This document shows, piece after piece, positions 50,298-58,237 of a DNA stretch of 64,000 nucleotides; the stretch's first letter is position 1; each line of letters starts with the position of its first letter. Made by a program: the position numbers and the translations under genes. Source of the DNA: Rhodocyclales bacterium. Lineage in GTDB: Bacteria > Pseudomonadota > Gammaproteobacteria > Burkholderiales > Rhodocyclaceae. Below the pieces are notes generated by a model, which was not told the DNA's origin, searched no databases, and saw only the letters and a program-made list of their open reading frames with translations. Location: contig JACRIY010000008.1 of the NCBI GenBank assembly GCA_016235805.1, positions 1-64,000 on the forward strand, written 5' to 3'.

Positions 50298-51776
50298 CTA
50301 CTTGGGCGACACCGCGCCTGGTTCGCTCACCGCGAATCCGGCGTTGAAGATTTTCAGCCACGACGCCTGCTTGTCGCGACCGTGTTGCTGCGTGATCGCC
50401 TCCCAGTCGTGCGACGTCCGCCGCATCGCCTCGCTCGCCGAGACCTTCCCGCTCGCAGCAAGCCAAAGATTCTGATTGAGCGCGGCAATGTAGTCGCCGT
50501 CGCCGGGCAAGCCGGTACCTGGCGGCAGGGCCGCCGGCCATTCCTTGGCGAAAACGGCCAGTGCTTCTTGCGTGTAGAGGTCGCGGATGCGCTGGTCCGC
50601 CAGATGATTCCAGCGGAACGGATCGGTGAAGCCGCCGCGTACGCCCACGGTGCGCAGCGAGTTGTCCGGGTCGGTAAGCCACATGGTGAACAGGAAGGCC
50701 AGTTTGCGCTGAGCCCCTCGGCTGGAAACCACCAGGTTGTTGCCGTAGATCGGTACATTGCTACGCACGACTTTTCCGCCAACCCGGTTGCCGGGCAGCG
50801 GCACCGCCATGAACTTGCCGCGCACGGCGGAGCCGGATGAATTGAACAACTTGGCGCCTGCAATCGTGAAAATGACCGAGAAAGCCTTGCCCTGCATAAA
50901 GATCGGAGTCGTATAGCTGTAGTCCTTGCCGTCGCCGAGGATCTCCGGCGCCGAATGGCGCACCGTGCGCACGTAGCTTTCGGTGGCGGCCACGCCCGCC
51001 GGCGAATCGATCAGCGGTTTCAGCCGGTCATCGAAAAGCTGGCGATAGGGCGCGCCCTGACCCAGGTAGCGCGGCAACCAGAACATCCACGCCGTGTCGC
51101 GCTCGCGCTGCTCGACGGTGCCGTACAGCCCCTTCTGCGGGCGGTGGAAGAATTCCGCCAACTGATCGTATTCCTGCCAGGTTGCCGGAATCGCAAGATC
51201 GCGGCCGTAGGCCTTGCGGAAGGCGGCGCGCTCGGCCGGGCTTTCCAGCAGGTCGCGCCGCAGGTAAAGGATCAATACGTCGCCGTCGGCCGGAATGGCG
51301 ACGACCTTGTCGCCAAGGTATCCCTGCAGCCGCGGCCTGATGAAGCCTTGCGGCGGAGTGCCGTCGATGCGAAAGCCGAATTCCTTGAGCATCGGCGTCA
51401 GGTCCTCGACCAGCCCCTGCTCCAGAAGATCCGGAAACTCGTGGGTACGCGCCACGGTCAGGTCGACATCCGGATTGGCCTTGAGGTTCTGCAGGGCAGG
51501 CTGTTGCGGGATCACCTTGGCCGTGATCATCACACCGCTGCGCTGTTCCCATTCCTTCTGCAGTTCCAGCTCGGGCCCGAGCAGCGCGGCGATGTTGCCG
51601 GACTTGAACGCTACCCTGATGCTCGCGTTGCGCGGCACGGCGCCCGAATCCAGCAACTGCCTGGCCGCTGCCAGGGCACGTTCGGCCTGCTCGCCGGCGC
51701 GCGCCGCACCGAATGCGAGCAGCATTGCCGCCGCCAGCAGGCAGGCGAAACCCTTGCGCCCCACGGTCCATGTCAT
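50298..51776 (-). CDS. Extracellular solute-binding protein, family 1
   Basis: A 492-residue protein with a signal peptide (ACLLAAAMLLAFGAARAG) and a sugar-type binding fold: IRVAFKSGNIAALLGPELELQKEWEQRSGV, VDLTVARTHEFPDLLEQGLVEDL, VVAIPADGDVLILYLRRDLLE, IPATWQEYDQLAEFF, FMQGKAFSVIFTIAG. Such proteins normally feed ABC importers, but no permease is encoded nearby. It is followed by a membrane PAS-GGDEF-EAL gene after 11 bases, so ligand-sensing for c-di-GMP signalling is the likely job. The ligand is unknown. Confidence 0.9.
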   Translation of the reverse strand: MTWTVGRKGFACLLAAAMLLAFGAARAGEQAERALAAARQLLDSGAVPRNASIRVAFKSGNIAALLGPELELQKEWEQRSGVMITAKVIPQQPALQNLKANPDVDLTVARTHEFPDLLEQGLVEDLTPMLKEFGFRIDGTPPQGFIRPRLQGYLGDKVVAIPADGDVLILYLRRDLLESPAERAAFRKAYGRDLAIPATWQEYDQLAEFFHRPQKGLYGTVEQRERDTAWMFWLPRYLGQGAPYRQLFDDRLKPLIDSPAGVAATESYVRTVRHSAPEILGDGKDYSYTTPIFMQGKAFSVIFTIAGAKLFNSSGSAVRGKFMAVPLPGNRVGGKVVRSNVPIYGNNLVVSSRGAQRKLAFLFTMWLTDPDNSLRTVGVRGGFTDPFRWNHLADQRIRDLYTQEALAVFAKEWPAALPPGTGLPGDGDYIAALNQNLWLAASGKVSASEAMRRTSHDWEAITQQHGRDKQASWLKIFNAGFAVSEPGAVSPK

Positions 51777-51924
51777 TGTTTCGCCCCCAGTCCCCGTCAG
51801 TGCCTCAACCGCGACACGTTATGCGATTTTACGGCCCGCGCAAGGACAGTGGCAAGGAACCACTACCACCTGGACACAGGCAATGGCGAGATAGTGCGCC
51901 CTTCCCGGCCCCGGGAGTGGGAGT

Positions 51925-52557
51925 TCAGCGACCGGAAGTCGCCAGATGCAGGGCCAGCAGGAAGAAGATCGTGCCGGCGCAGCGATCGAGCCAGACCGCC
52001 AGTACCGGCTTCTGCTGCAGGCGCGCGCCGACGCCGCCGGCGAACCAGCCCAGGGTGCCGAAGATCGCCACCGTCTGCGCCGCAAAAAGTGCGCCCAGCA
52101 GCAGCAGTTGCGGCCACACCGCCCCGCGCAGCTGATCGGCGAACTGCGGCAGGAAGGCGATGAAGAACAGGGCAACCTTGGGATTGACCACGTTGGCGAT
52201 AAATCCGCGACGCAGGTGCACCGACAATGGTTCCGCCGCCGCCGGATCGAGCTGGATCATGGCCATCTTGCCGGCATGGAGCCAAGCCTGGATGCCGATG
52301 TAAACAAGATACGCGGCACCGGCCATCTTCAGCGTGGTGAAGGTTTCTTCGGAAGCCAGCACCACGGCGCCAATGCCCAGCGTGGCCCACAGGGTATGGA
52401 CAAAACACCCGAGTGCGCAGCCCAGCCCGAAACCGATCCCGGCGGCCCGTCCACGACTGACGCCCACCGAGAGCACCATCAGGTTGTCGGGACCCGGCGC
52501 AATGGTGATCAGCGCGGAGGCGGCAAGGAATGCGAGCAGGACGTCAATCGGGATCAT
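51925..52557 (-). CDS. LysE/RhtB family exporter
   Basis: A 210-residue inner-membrane protein with six hydrophobic segments. It starts with VLLAFLAASALITIAPGPDNLMVLSVGVSRGRAAGIGFGLG, the family's conserved first part, and has NVVNPKVALFFIAFLPQF in the middle. Such proteins export amino acids such as lysine, threonine or homoserine lactone. The ATG at 52557 begins the family fold; no strong ribosome site is seen. It follows the aldehyde dehydrogenase gene by 56 bases on the same strand. Confidence 0.92.
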   Translation of the reverse strand: MIPIDVLLAFLAASALITIAPGPDNLMVLSVGVSRGRAAGIGFGLGCALGCFVHTLWATLGIGAVVLASEETFTTLKMAGAAYLVYIGIQAWLHAGKMAMIQLDPAAAEPLSVHLRRGFIANVVNPKVALFFIAFLPQFADQLRGAVWPQLLLLGALFAAQTVAIFGTLGWFAGGVGARLQQKPVLAVWLDRCAGTIFFLLALHLATSGR

Positions 52558-52613
52558 GGTACCGGACCGGTCTGGGGGAAGGCGATGGTAGCACCCGCGA
52601 CGTGACGGGATGC

Positions 52614-54056
52614 TTACAGCCCGGCCATTGCCAGGTACTTCATCTCGAGGTATTCCTCGATGCCATGCCGCGAACCTTCGCGACCGAGCCCGGACTGCTT
52701 GATGCCGCCAAACGGCGCGACCTCGTTGGAAATCATCCCGGAATTGACCCCGACCATGCCGTAATCGAGCGCTTCGGCCACGCGCCACGCGCGCGCGATG
52801 TCGCGGCTGTAGAAGTAGGCGGCAAGGCCGAACTCGGTGTCATTGGCCATGCGCACCGCGTCCGCTTCGTCCTTGAAGCTGAAGATGGGAGCCATCGGGC
52901 CAAAGATTTCCTCGCGCGCCAGGCGCATCGCCGGCGTCGCACCGGCGATCACCGTCGGCTCGAAAAAGGTGCCGCCGCGCGCGTGGCGCTTTCCGCCACA
53001 AACCACGCGGGCGCCCTTCGCCAGCGCATCGGCCAGCAGTTCCTCGACCTTGGCCAGCCCCGCGCCGTCGATCAGCGGCCCCTGCGTCACGCCCTCCTCC
53101 GTGCCGTCGCCCACCCTGAGTCCGGCCACGGCGGCCGCCAGCTTTTGGGCAAAGGCCTCCTGCACCCCTTCCTGCACCAGGAAGCGGTTGGTGCACACGC
53201 AGGTCTGCCCGGTATTGCGATACTTCGACAGCATCGCCCCGGCCACGGCCGCATCGAGGTCGGCATCGTCGAACACGATGAATGGCGCATTGCCGCCCAG
53301 TTCCAGCGACATTTTCTTGATCGTCGGCGCGCACTGGGCCATCAGCAGGCGTCCGACTTCGGTCGACCCGGTAAATGACAGCTTCAGCACCTTCGGATTC
53401 GAAGTCAGTTCGCCGCCGATCGCCACCGGTTCGCCCGTAACGATGTTGAGCACCCCGACCGGAATCCCGGCCTGCTGCCCGAGCCAGGCCAGCGCCAGCG
53501 CCGACAGAGGGGTCTGCTCGGCCGGCTTGACCACCATGGTGCAGCCCGCCGCCAGCGCCGGCGCCGCCTTGCGCGTGATCATCGCCGCCGGAAAATTCCA
53601 CGGCGTGATCGCGGCGCAGACCCCCACCGGCTGCTTCAGGACGATCAGGCGACGGTCGGCCAATGGCGAGGGAATCACCTCGCCATACACGCGCCGCGCC
53701 TCCTCGGCGAACCACTCGATGAAGGATGCCGCGTAGGCGATCTCGCCGCGCGCCTCGGCCAGCGGCTTGCCCTGCTCCGCCGTCATCAGCCGCGCCAGGT
53801 CCTCCTGGTTCTCCATCATCAGCTCGAACCAGCGCCTGAGTATCTTCGCCCGCTCCGCCGAGGTCTTTGCCCGCCAGGGATGAAAGGCCGCCTGCGCCGC
53901 ATCGATGGCGCGTCGCGTCTCGGCGGCACCGAAGCTCGGCACCGAGCCGACCAGTTCGCCGTTGGCGGGGTTGCGGACTTCGATGGTTGCACCGGTCGCG
54001 GCCAGCCATTCGCCGCCGATCAGGCAGGCGTTGCGCAGGAGTTCGTGGTTCTTCAT
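52614..54056 (-). CDS. gabD: NAD(P)-dependent succinate-semialdehyde dehydrogenase
   Basis: A 480-residue aldehyde dehydrogenase. Catalytic motifs are ITPWNFPAAMITRKAAPALAAGCTMVVKPAEQTPLSALAL, FTGSTEVGRLLM, LELGGNAPFIVFDDAD (general base Glu) and NTGQTCVCTNRFLVQ (catalytic Cys), closing with APFGGIKQSGLGREGS. The set matches GabD. It oxidises succinate semialdehyde to succinate, the aldehyde released by the upstream HpaI-type aldolase. The two genes are separated by a 183-base gap that holds an inverted pair of the dispersed repeat. Confidence 0.93.
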   Translation of the reverse strand: MKNHELLRNACLIGGEWLAATGATIEVRNPANGELVGSVPSFGAAETRRAIDAAQAAFHPWRAKTSAERAKILRRWFELMMENQEDLARLMTAEQGKPLAEARGEIAYAASFIEWFAEEARRVYGEVIPSPLADRRLIVLKQPVGVCAAITPWNFPAAMITRKAAPALAAGCTMVVKPAEQTPLSALALAWLGQQAGIPVGVLNIVTGEPVAIGGELTSNPKVLKLSFTGSTEVGRLLMAQCAPTIKKMSLELGGNAPFIVFDDADLDAAVAGAMLSKYRNTGQTCVCTNRFLVQEGVQEAFAQKLAAAVAGLRVGDGTEEGVTQGPLIDGAGLAKVEELLADALAKGARVVCGGKRHARGGTFFEPTVIAGATPAMRLAREEIFGPMAPIFSFKDEADAVRMANDTEFGLAAYFYSRDIARAWRVAEALDYGMVGVNSGMISNEVAPFGGIKQSGLGREGSRHGIEEYLEMKYLAMAGL

Positions 54057-54124
54057 CGCTGGCTTTCGTTTTGTCGGGAGAGGGCGGATTTTGCCGCATT
54101 GACCGCCGGCGCGGTAGTACCGCC

Positions 54125-54149
54125 AAGAGTCGGCGCTGGCAACACGGCG
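54125..54149 (+). repeat. Dispersed bipartite repeat, copy 9 (intergenic, forward)
   Basis: AAGAGTCGGCGCTGG, then caac, then ACGGCG. It faces the inverted copy at 54208-54233. Confidence 0.75.
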
Positions 54150-54207
54150 ATTTCGGCGCGCCCGGCAGGCGCCAAAGATTAAGGTGGTGCCGCGCGGCGG
54201 CGCCACT

Positions 54208-54233
54208 TGCCGTGTCGCCAGCGCCGACTTTTG
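54208..54233 (-). repeat. Dispersed bipartite repeat, copy 10 (intergenic, inverted)
   Basis: Read on the minus strand this is CAAAAGTCGGCGCTGG, then cgac, then ACGGCA. With copy 9 it makes an inverted pair about 58 bases apart, a layout like a BIME that could fold in RNA. Confidence 0.75.
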
Positions 54234-54239
54234 CCCGGA

Positions 54240-55034
54240 TCAGGAACTGGCAGTAACGCCAGGCTCCCCGTCGCGAAACGCGGCAGCGAGTTTGACGGCC
54301 GCGTTGCGCAACAGCGTGGTGTCGCCACCGACGGCGATGAAACTCGCACCGCAGTCGCGGTAGTGCCGCGCCAGATCCGGGTCGGTGACGAACACGCCGG
54401 CGGCCTTTCCCGACGCGACGATTCGCCGAATTGCGTCCTCGATTGCCTCCCGCACCCGCGGATGACCGGAGTCGCCCAGGTGACCCAGCGAGGCAGCGAG
54501 GTCGGCGGGACCGATGAAGGCGGCATCGACGCCTTCCACGGCAAGGATCGCATCGAGGTTTTCCAGCCCTTGCCGGGTTTCGATCTGGACCACCAGGCAG
54601 ACTTGGTCATTCGCCTGGCGGACGTAGCCTTCGACGCCGTTCCAGCAGGCCGCTCGCGCCATGGACGAGGCGACGCCGCGTATGCCCTGCGGCGGGTAGC
54701 GCAGCGCGCGAACCAGTGCCGCCGCCTGCGCAGCGTCGTCGACCATCGGTACGAGCAGGGTCTGCGCACCGATGTCGAGGTACTGCTTGATCAGCGCCGG
54801 GTCATGGTTCATCGGGCGCACCAGCAGTTGCGGCGGATACGGGGCCGCCGCCTGCAACTGCGGCAGAACGCTGGCGGGATTGTTGGGCGAATGCTCGGCA
54901 TCGATCACCAGCCAGTCGAAGCCCGCGCTGGCAAGTATCTCCATGCTGTAGTGGCTGGCGAGGCCGACGAACAGCCCGACCTGCAGGCGCTTTTCGTGCA
55001 GGCGCCGCTTGAAGTGATTTCTGGGCATGTCCAT
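54240..55034 (-). CDS. hpaI: HpcH/HpaI aldolase (4-hydroxy-2-oxoheptanedioate aldolase type)
   Basis: A 264-residue class II pyruvate aldolase. Marks are VGLFVGLASHYSMEILASAGFDWLVIDAEHSPN, metal-binding VQIETRQGLENLDAI and IGPADLAASLGH. HpaI splits 4-hydroxy-2-oxoheptanedioate into pyruvate and succinate semialdehyde at the end of the homoprotocatechuate route; other substrates are possible in this family. It starts seven bases after the LysR gene, so the two share a transcript, and the downstream dehydrogenase can use the product. The rest of the pathway is not in the window. Confidence 0.88.
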   Translation of the reverse strand: MDMPRNHFKRRLHEKRLQVGLFVGLASHYSMEILASAGFDWLVIDAEHSPNNPASVLPQLQAAAPYPPQLLVRPMNHDPALIKQYLDIGAQTLLVPMVDDAAQAAALVRALRYPPQGIRGVASSMARAACWNGVEGYVRQANDQVCLVVQIETRQGLENLDAILAVEGVDAAFIGPADLAASLGHLGDSGHPRVREAIEDAIRRIVASGKAAGVFVTDPDLARHYRDCGASFIAVGGDTTLLRNAAVKLAAAFRDGEPGVTASS

Positions 55035-55041
55035 GGCCGGA

Positions 55042-55956
55042 CTATCCGAGTTCCAGCCCGAGATCCCAGTAGGGTTCGGGACCGAGGCGGGCGGCGAGAA
55101 AATCGACGAAGCTGCGCACCCTCTGCGGCACGAAGCGGTTGCCGGGAAACACCGCGAACATGTCCAGCAGGGGCAGCGGATAGCCCTTGAGGATGGGGAC
55201 CAGCGTGCCCGCGCGGATCGCCTCGGCGACGATGAAGGTCGGGCCGTAAAGGATGCCCATGCCGCGCAGCGCGGCTTCCAGCAGGGCGTTTCCGTTGTTG
55301 GCCGTGATCGGCCCGCGTATCTCGACGGCATGTGGCAGGCCATCGACCAGGAAGGTCCAGCTGCTGCGCGAGGTCAGCGAGTAGGCCAGGCAGTCGTGCC
55401 GGGCCAGTTCGTCGGGATGGCGCGGTTCCCCATGCCGGCGCAGGTAGTCGGGCGCAGCGGCCACTACCGAGCGGCAGGTCGTCAGGTGCCGCGCCACGGT
55501 GGTTTCGGGCAAACGGTCGGTGATGCGCAAGCCGAGGTCCATGCCCTCCTCGATCAGGTTGACCCGCCGGTCGTTGAAGTCGAGGTCGATGCGGATGTCC
55601 GGATGCGCCTGCGAAAAATCCAGGATCAGCGAGGTCAGGTGCAACAGGCCGAAGGAAAGCGGCACGGTGGTGCGGATGGTCCCGCGCAAGGTCTGTCGCT
55701 CGCCGGCCAGGCCGCCTTCGGCCTCTGCGATGCGGTCGAGGATGGCGCGACATTCTTCGAGGTAGGTCGTTCCCGCCTCGGTCAGCGACAGGCGCCGCGT
55801 GCTGCGCGCCATCAGCTTGACGCCAAGGTGTGCTTCTAGCGCAGCGATCTGGCGCGTGACCGCGGAACGCGCGACGTTCAGCTGGTCGGCGACCGCCGTG
55901 AAACTCCCGGCTTCAGCCACCCTGACAAACGTCTGCATTGCCGCCAAACGGTCCAT
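55042..55956 (-). CDS. LysR family transcriptional regulator
   Basis: A 304-residue regulator. The N-terminal helix-turn-helix is MQTFVRVAEAGSFTAVADQLNVARSAVTRQIAALEAHLGVKLM; the effector domain follows (TIRTTVPLSFGLLHLTSLILDFSQAHPDIRI, EGMDLGLRI, GLLEAALRGMGI-type core). It belongs to the CrgA/AaeR-like subgroup. Being first in a transcript with the aldolase, rather than divergent from it, is less usual for LysR genes. The inducer is unknown. Confidence 0.93.
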   Translation of the reverse strand: MDRLAAMQTFVRVAEAGSFTAVADQLNVARSAVTRQIAALEAHLGVKLMARSTRRLSLTEAGTTYLEECRAILDRIAEAEGGLAGERQTLRGTIRTTVPLSFGLLHLTSLILDFSQAHPDIRIDLDFNDRRVNLIEEGMDLGLRITDRLPETTVARHLTTCRSVVAAAPDYLRRHGEPRHPDELARHDCLAYSLTSRSSWTFLVDGLPHAVEIRGPITANNGNALLEAALRGMGILYGPTFIVAEAIRAGTLVPILKGYPLPLLDMFAVFPGNRFVPQRVRSFVDFLAARLGPEPYWDLGLELG

Positions 55957-56094
55957 CGCCTCACTGCTCCTTCATTCCCGATAGGCCTGCGCCGCTGTCG
56001 CATGCGGCCGAAGCCAAAAATGTCACTCTTTTATCATTGTATGGGGAACGCTGTCTTACAATTCCGCTCCAAGCATTTTTCCACGGAGATTTTC

Positions 56095-56739
56095 ATGAAG
56101 AAACTGGTTGCCCTGCTGTTCGCCGCCCTCATTCCCGCGCTGCTTGCGCCCAGCCTCGGCCATGCCGCGGAACCGCAGGCCGGCAAGGAATACAAGGCCA
56201 TCAACCCGCCGCTCGCCAGCCCCAAGGACAAGATCGAGGTTATCGAATTCTTTTCTTACGGCTGCAATCATTGCAACGATTTCCATCCGACCATCAGCAA
56301 GTGGGCCGCCAGCCTGCCGAAGGACGTCAGCTTCCGCCGGATTCCGGTGAGCTTCGGACGTGCCGAGTGGGCGGTCCTGTCGCGCATTTACTACGCGCTG
56401 GAAGCCACCGGCGACCTCGCCAAGCTGGACGCCGCCGTATTCATCGCGATCCACGAACAGCGCATCGCCTTCAAGACCGACGACGCCGCGGTGGCATGGG
56501 CTGCCAGCAAGGGTGTCGACCGCAAGAAGTTCGCCGACGCGATGTCCGCGTTCTCGATGCAGAGCAAGGTGCAGCGCGCCGATGCCGATGCCGGCGCGGC
56601 CCGCATCGGCGGCGTGCCATCGATTGCCGTCGACGGCCGCTTCCTGGTGAACAACGAAGCCGCCACCAGCTACCAGGACCTGCTGAAAATCACCGACGCC
56701 ATCGTCGACAAGGTGCGCAAGGAGCGCAAGGGAAAGTAA
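56095..56739 (+). CDS. dsbA: Periplasmic thiol:disulfide oxidase DsbA
   Basis: A 214-residue exported thioredoxin-fold protein: signal peptide (LVALLFAALIPALLAPSLGHA), active site CNHC at residues 57-60 (FFSYGCNHCNDFH) and cis-Pro loop GGVPSIAVDG. DsbA introduces disulfides into secreted proteins. The dipeptide NH instead of the usual PH between the cysteines should change the redox potential. The ATG at 56095 starts the signal peptide. It is followed by dsbB after three bases, an efficient pair. Confidence 0.94.
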   Translation: MKKLVALLFAALIPALLAPSLGHAAEPQAGKEYKAINPPLASPKDKIEVIEFFSYGCNHCNDFHPTISKWAASLPKDVSFRRIPVSFGRAEWAVLSRIYYALEATGDLAKLDAAVFIAIHEQRIAFKTDDAAVAWAASKGVDRKKFADAMSAFSMQSKVQRADADAGAARIGGVPSIAVDGRFLVNNEAATSYQDLLKITDAIVDKVRKERKGK

Positions 56740-56742
56740 TCG

Positions 56743-57243
56743 ATGTCCCCGCTGACCGCCCTGCTCGCCCCTCGGCCCCTGTTCGCCATCACCGGCGGTA
56801 CAGCGCTGGGGCTGGTCGCCGGAGGCATCGTGCTGGCCCAGACGCTGAACCTCGCCGCCTGCCCGCTCTGCATCCTGCAGCGCATGCTCTACCTGCTGCT
56901 GGCGCTGGAAGCCGCGGCTGCCTGGATGCTCTCCGGTTCGACGCTGCCGCGGCGCCTGATGGCGCTCGTGATGACCGCCACGGCAGCGACCGGGGTCTGG
57001 ATCGCGGCCTACCAGACCTGGCTGCAGCGCTTCGCCAAGGGTGTCAGTTGCACCGCCGACCAGCCCTGGTGGGAACATTTCGTGAACTGGGCCGGCGCGC
57101 AATGGCCGCTGATGTTCGAGGCGTCCGGCATGTGCTCCGAAGCCGGCTGGAAGTTCCTCGGCCTGTCCATTGCAGAATGGTCGCTGATGGCCTTCAGCAC
57201 CATGACCGTGGCAATGCTGGTGGCACTGCTGCGCAAGCCCTGA
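56743..57243 (+). CDS. dsbB: Disulfide bond formation protein DsbB
   Basis: A 166-residue inner-membrane protein with four hydrophobic segments. The first redox pair is in ACPLCILQRMLYL and the second pair lies in the long periplasmic loop (SCTADQPWW and ASGMCSEAGW). DsbB reoxidises DsbA and passes electrons to quinone. It is co-transcribed with dsbA. Disulfide exchange also bears on maturation of the many c-type cytochromes encoded in this window. Confidence 0.95.
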   Translation: MSPLTALLAPRPLFAITGGTALGLVAGGIVLAQTLNLAACPLCILQRMLYLLLALEAAAAWMLSGSTLPRRLMALVMTATAATGVWIAAYQTWLQRFAKGVSCTADQPWWEHFVNWAGAQWPLMFEASGMCSEAGWKFLGLSIAEWSLMAFSTMTVAMLVALLRKP

Positions 57244-57254
57244 AACAGAGGCGG

Positions 57255-57275
57255 TGCCGTGTTGCCGGCACCGGC
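57255..57275 (-). repeat. Diverged dispersed-repeat relic (intergenic)
   Basis: tgccgt, then gttg, then ccggcaccggc: about 17 of 21 positions agree with the inverted copy at 54208. It lies between dsbB and livM. Confidence 0.35.
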
Positions 57276-57298
57276 GCGCTGCGTCCCTCTGGGAACTT

Positions 57299-58237
57299 TC
57301 AGCGGCCCTTCTGACCGATCATCCGCTCGTACAAGGCCAGCGATTCGCCGACGATGCCACGGCGGAAGGCCAGCACGCAGATTACGAAGATCGCCCCCAT
57401 GATCACGGTGACCAGCGAGCCGACCTTGTCGGCCAGTTCGTTCTGCAGCGCGACGATCACGGTCGCCCCCACCACGGGACCAAAGACCGTGCCCATGCCG
57501 CCGAGCAGCGTCATCAGCACCACTTCGCCCGAGGTATGCCAGTGGGCGTCGGTCAGCGTGGCGAATTTGAACACCAGGGTCTTGGTCGCACCGGCAAGTC
57601 CGGCCAGTCCCGCGGAAAGCACGAAGGCCAGCAACTTGTACTTCGCCACGTCGTAACCCAGGGATATCGCGCGCGGCTCGTTCTCGCGGATCGCTTTGAG
57701 GATCTGGCCGAAAGGCGAATTGATCGTGCGCTGGATCAGCCAGAAGGAACCGGCAAAGATCGCCACGACCAGGTAGTAGAGGTTGATGTCGTCGGCCAGG
57801 TCGAGGCCGAACAGGGTGCCGCGCGGCACGCCCTGCAAACCGTCCTCGCCACCTGTGAAGGAGGCTTGCAGGAAGAAGAAGTACACCATCTGCGCCAGCG
57901 CCAGCGTGACCATGGCGAAATAGATCCCCTGCCGCCGGATGGCCAGGCTGCCGATCACCCAGCCCAGCAGCGTCGCGGCACCGGTGCCGGCAAGCAGGCC
58001 GAGCAGCGTCGGCAATTCCCAAACTTTCAGGGCATGCCCGGTGACATAGGCGGCGCTGCCGAGGAAAACCGCATGGCCGAAGGACAAGAGGCCGGTATAG
58101 CCCAGCAGCAGGTTGAACGCGCAGGCGAACAGGGCGAAGCACAGCACCTTCATCACCAGGATCGGGTAGATGAACGTCGGCGCCAGCAGCAGCAGGCCGA
58201 GTCCGATCAGGTAGGCGATGCTCACGCGCCGGCTCAT
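57299..58237 (-). CDS. livM: Branched-chain amino acid type ABC permease LivM
   Basis: A 312-residue permease with about ten hydrophobic segments, including VLCFALFACAFNLLLGYTGLLSFGHAVFLG (the family's first signature) and GLAGLAGATKTLVF and GGMGTVFGPVVGA. It overlaps livH by four bases (ATGA). It is the last gene of the livGFKHM operon. The substrate may be branched-chain amino acids, but related systems carry urea, amides or aromatic acids. Confidence 0.93.
   Translation of the reverse strand: MSRRVSIAYLIGLGLLLLAPTFIYPILVMKVLCFALFACAFNLLLGYTGLLSFGHAVFLGSAAYVTGHALKVWELPTLLGLLAGTGAATLLGWVIGSLAIRRQGIYFAMVTLALAQMVYFFFLQASFTGGEDGLQGVPRGTLFGLDLADDINLYYLVVAIFAGSFWLIQRTINSPFGQILKAIRENEPRAISLGYDVAKYKLLAFVLSAGLAGLAGATKTLVFKFATLTDAHWHTSGEVVLMTLLGGMGTVFGPVVGATVIVALQNELADKVGSLVTVIMGAIFVICVLAFRRGIVGESLALYERMIGQKGR

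Noticed and set aside
49108-50475. Long antisense frame over the GGDEF-EAL and binding-protein genes
   Set aside because: It crosses the border of two real genes on the other strand and has no start context or recognisable domain.
53461-53520. Another ccagcgccgac string inside gabD
   Set aside because: Only the first block of the dispersed repeat is present; the second block ACGGCG is missing, so it is taken as chance Leu-Ser-Ala-Leu-Ala coding. The same applies to a string in thpR near 10361.
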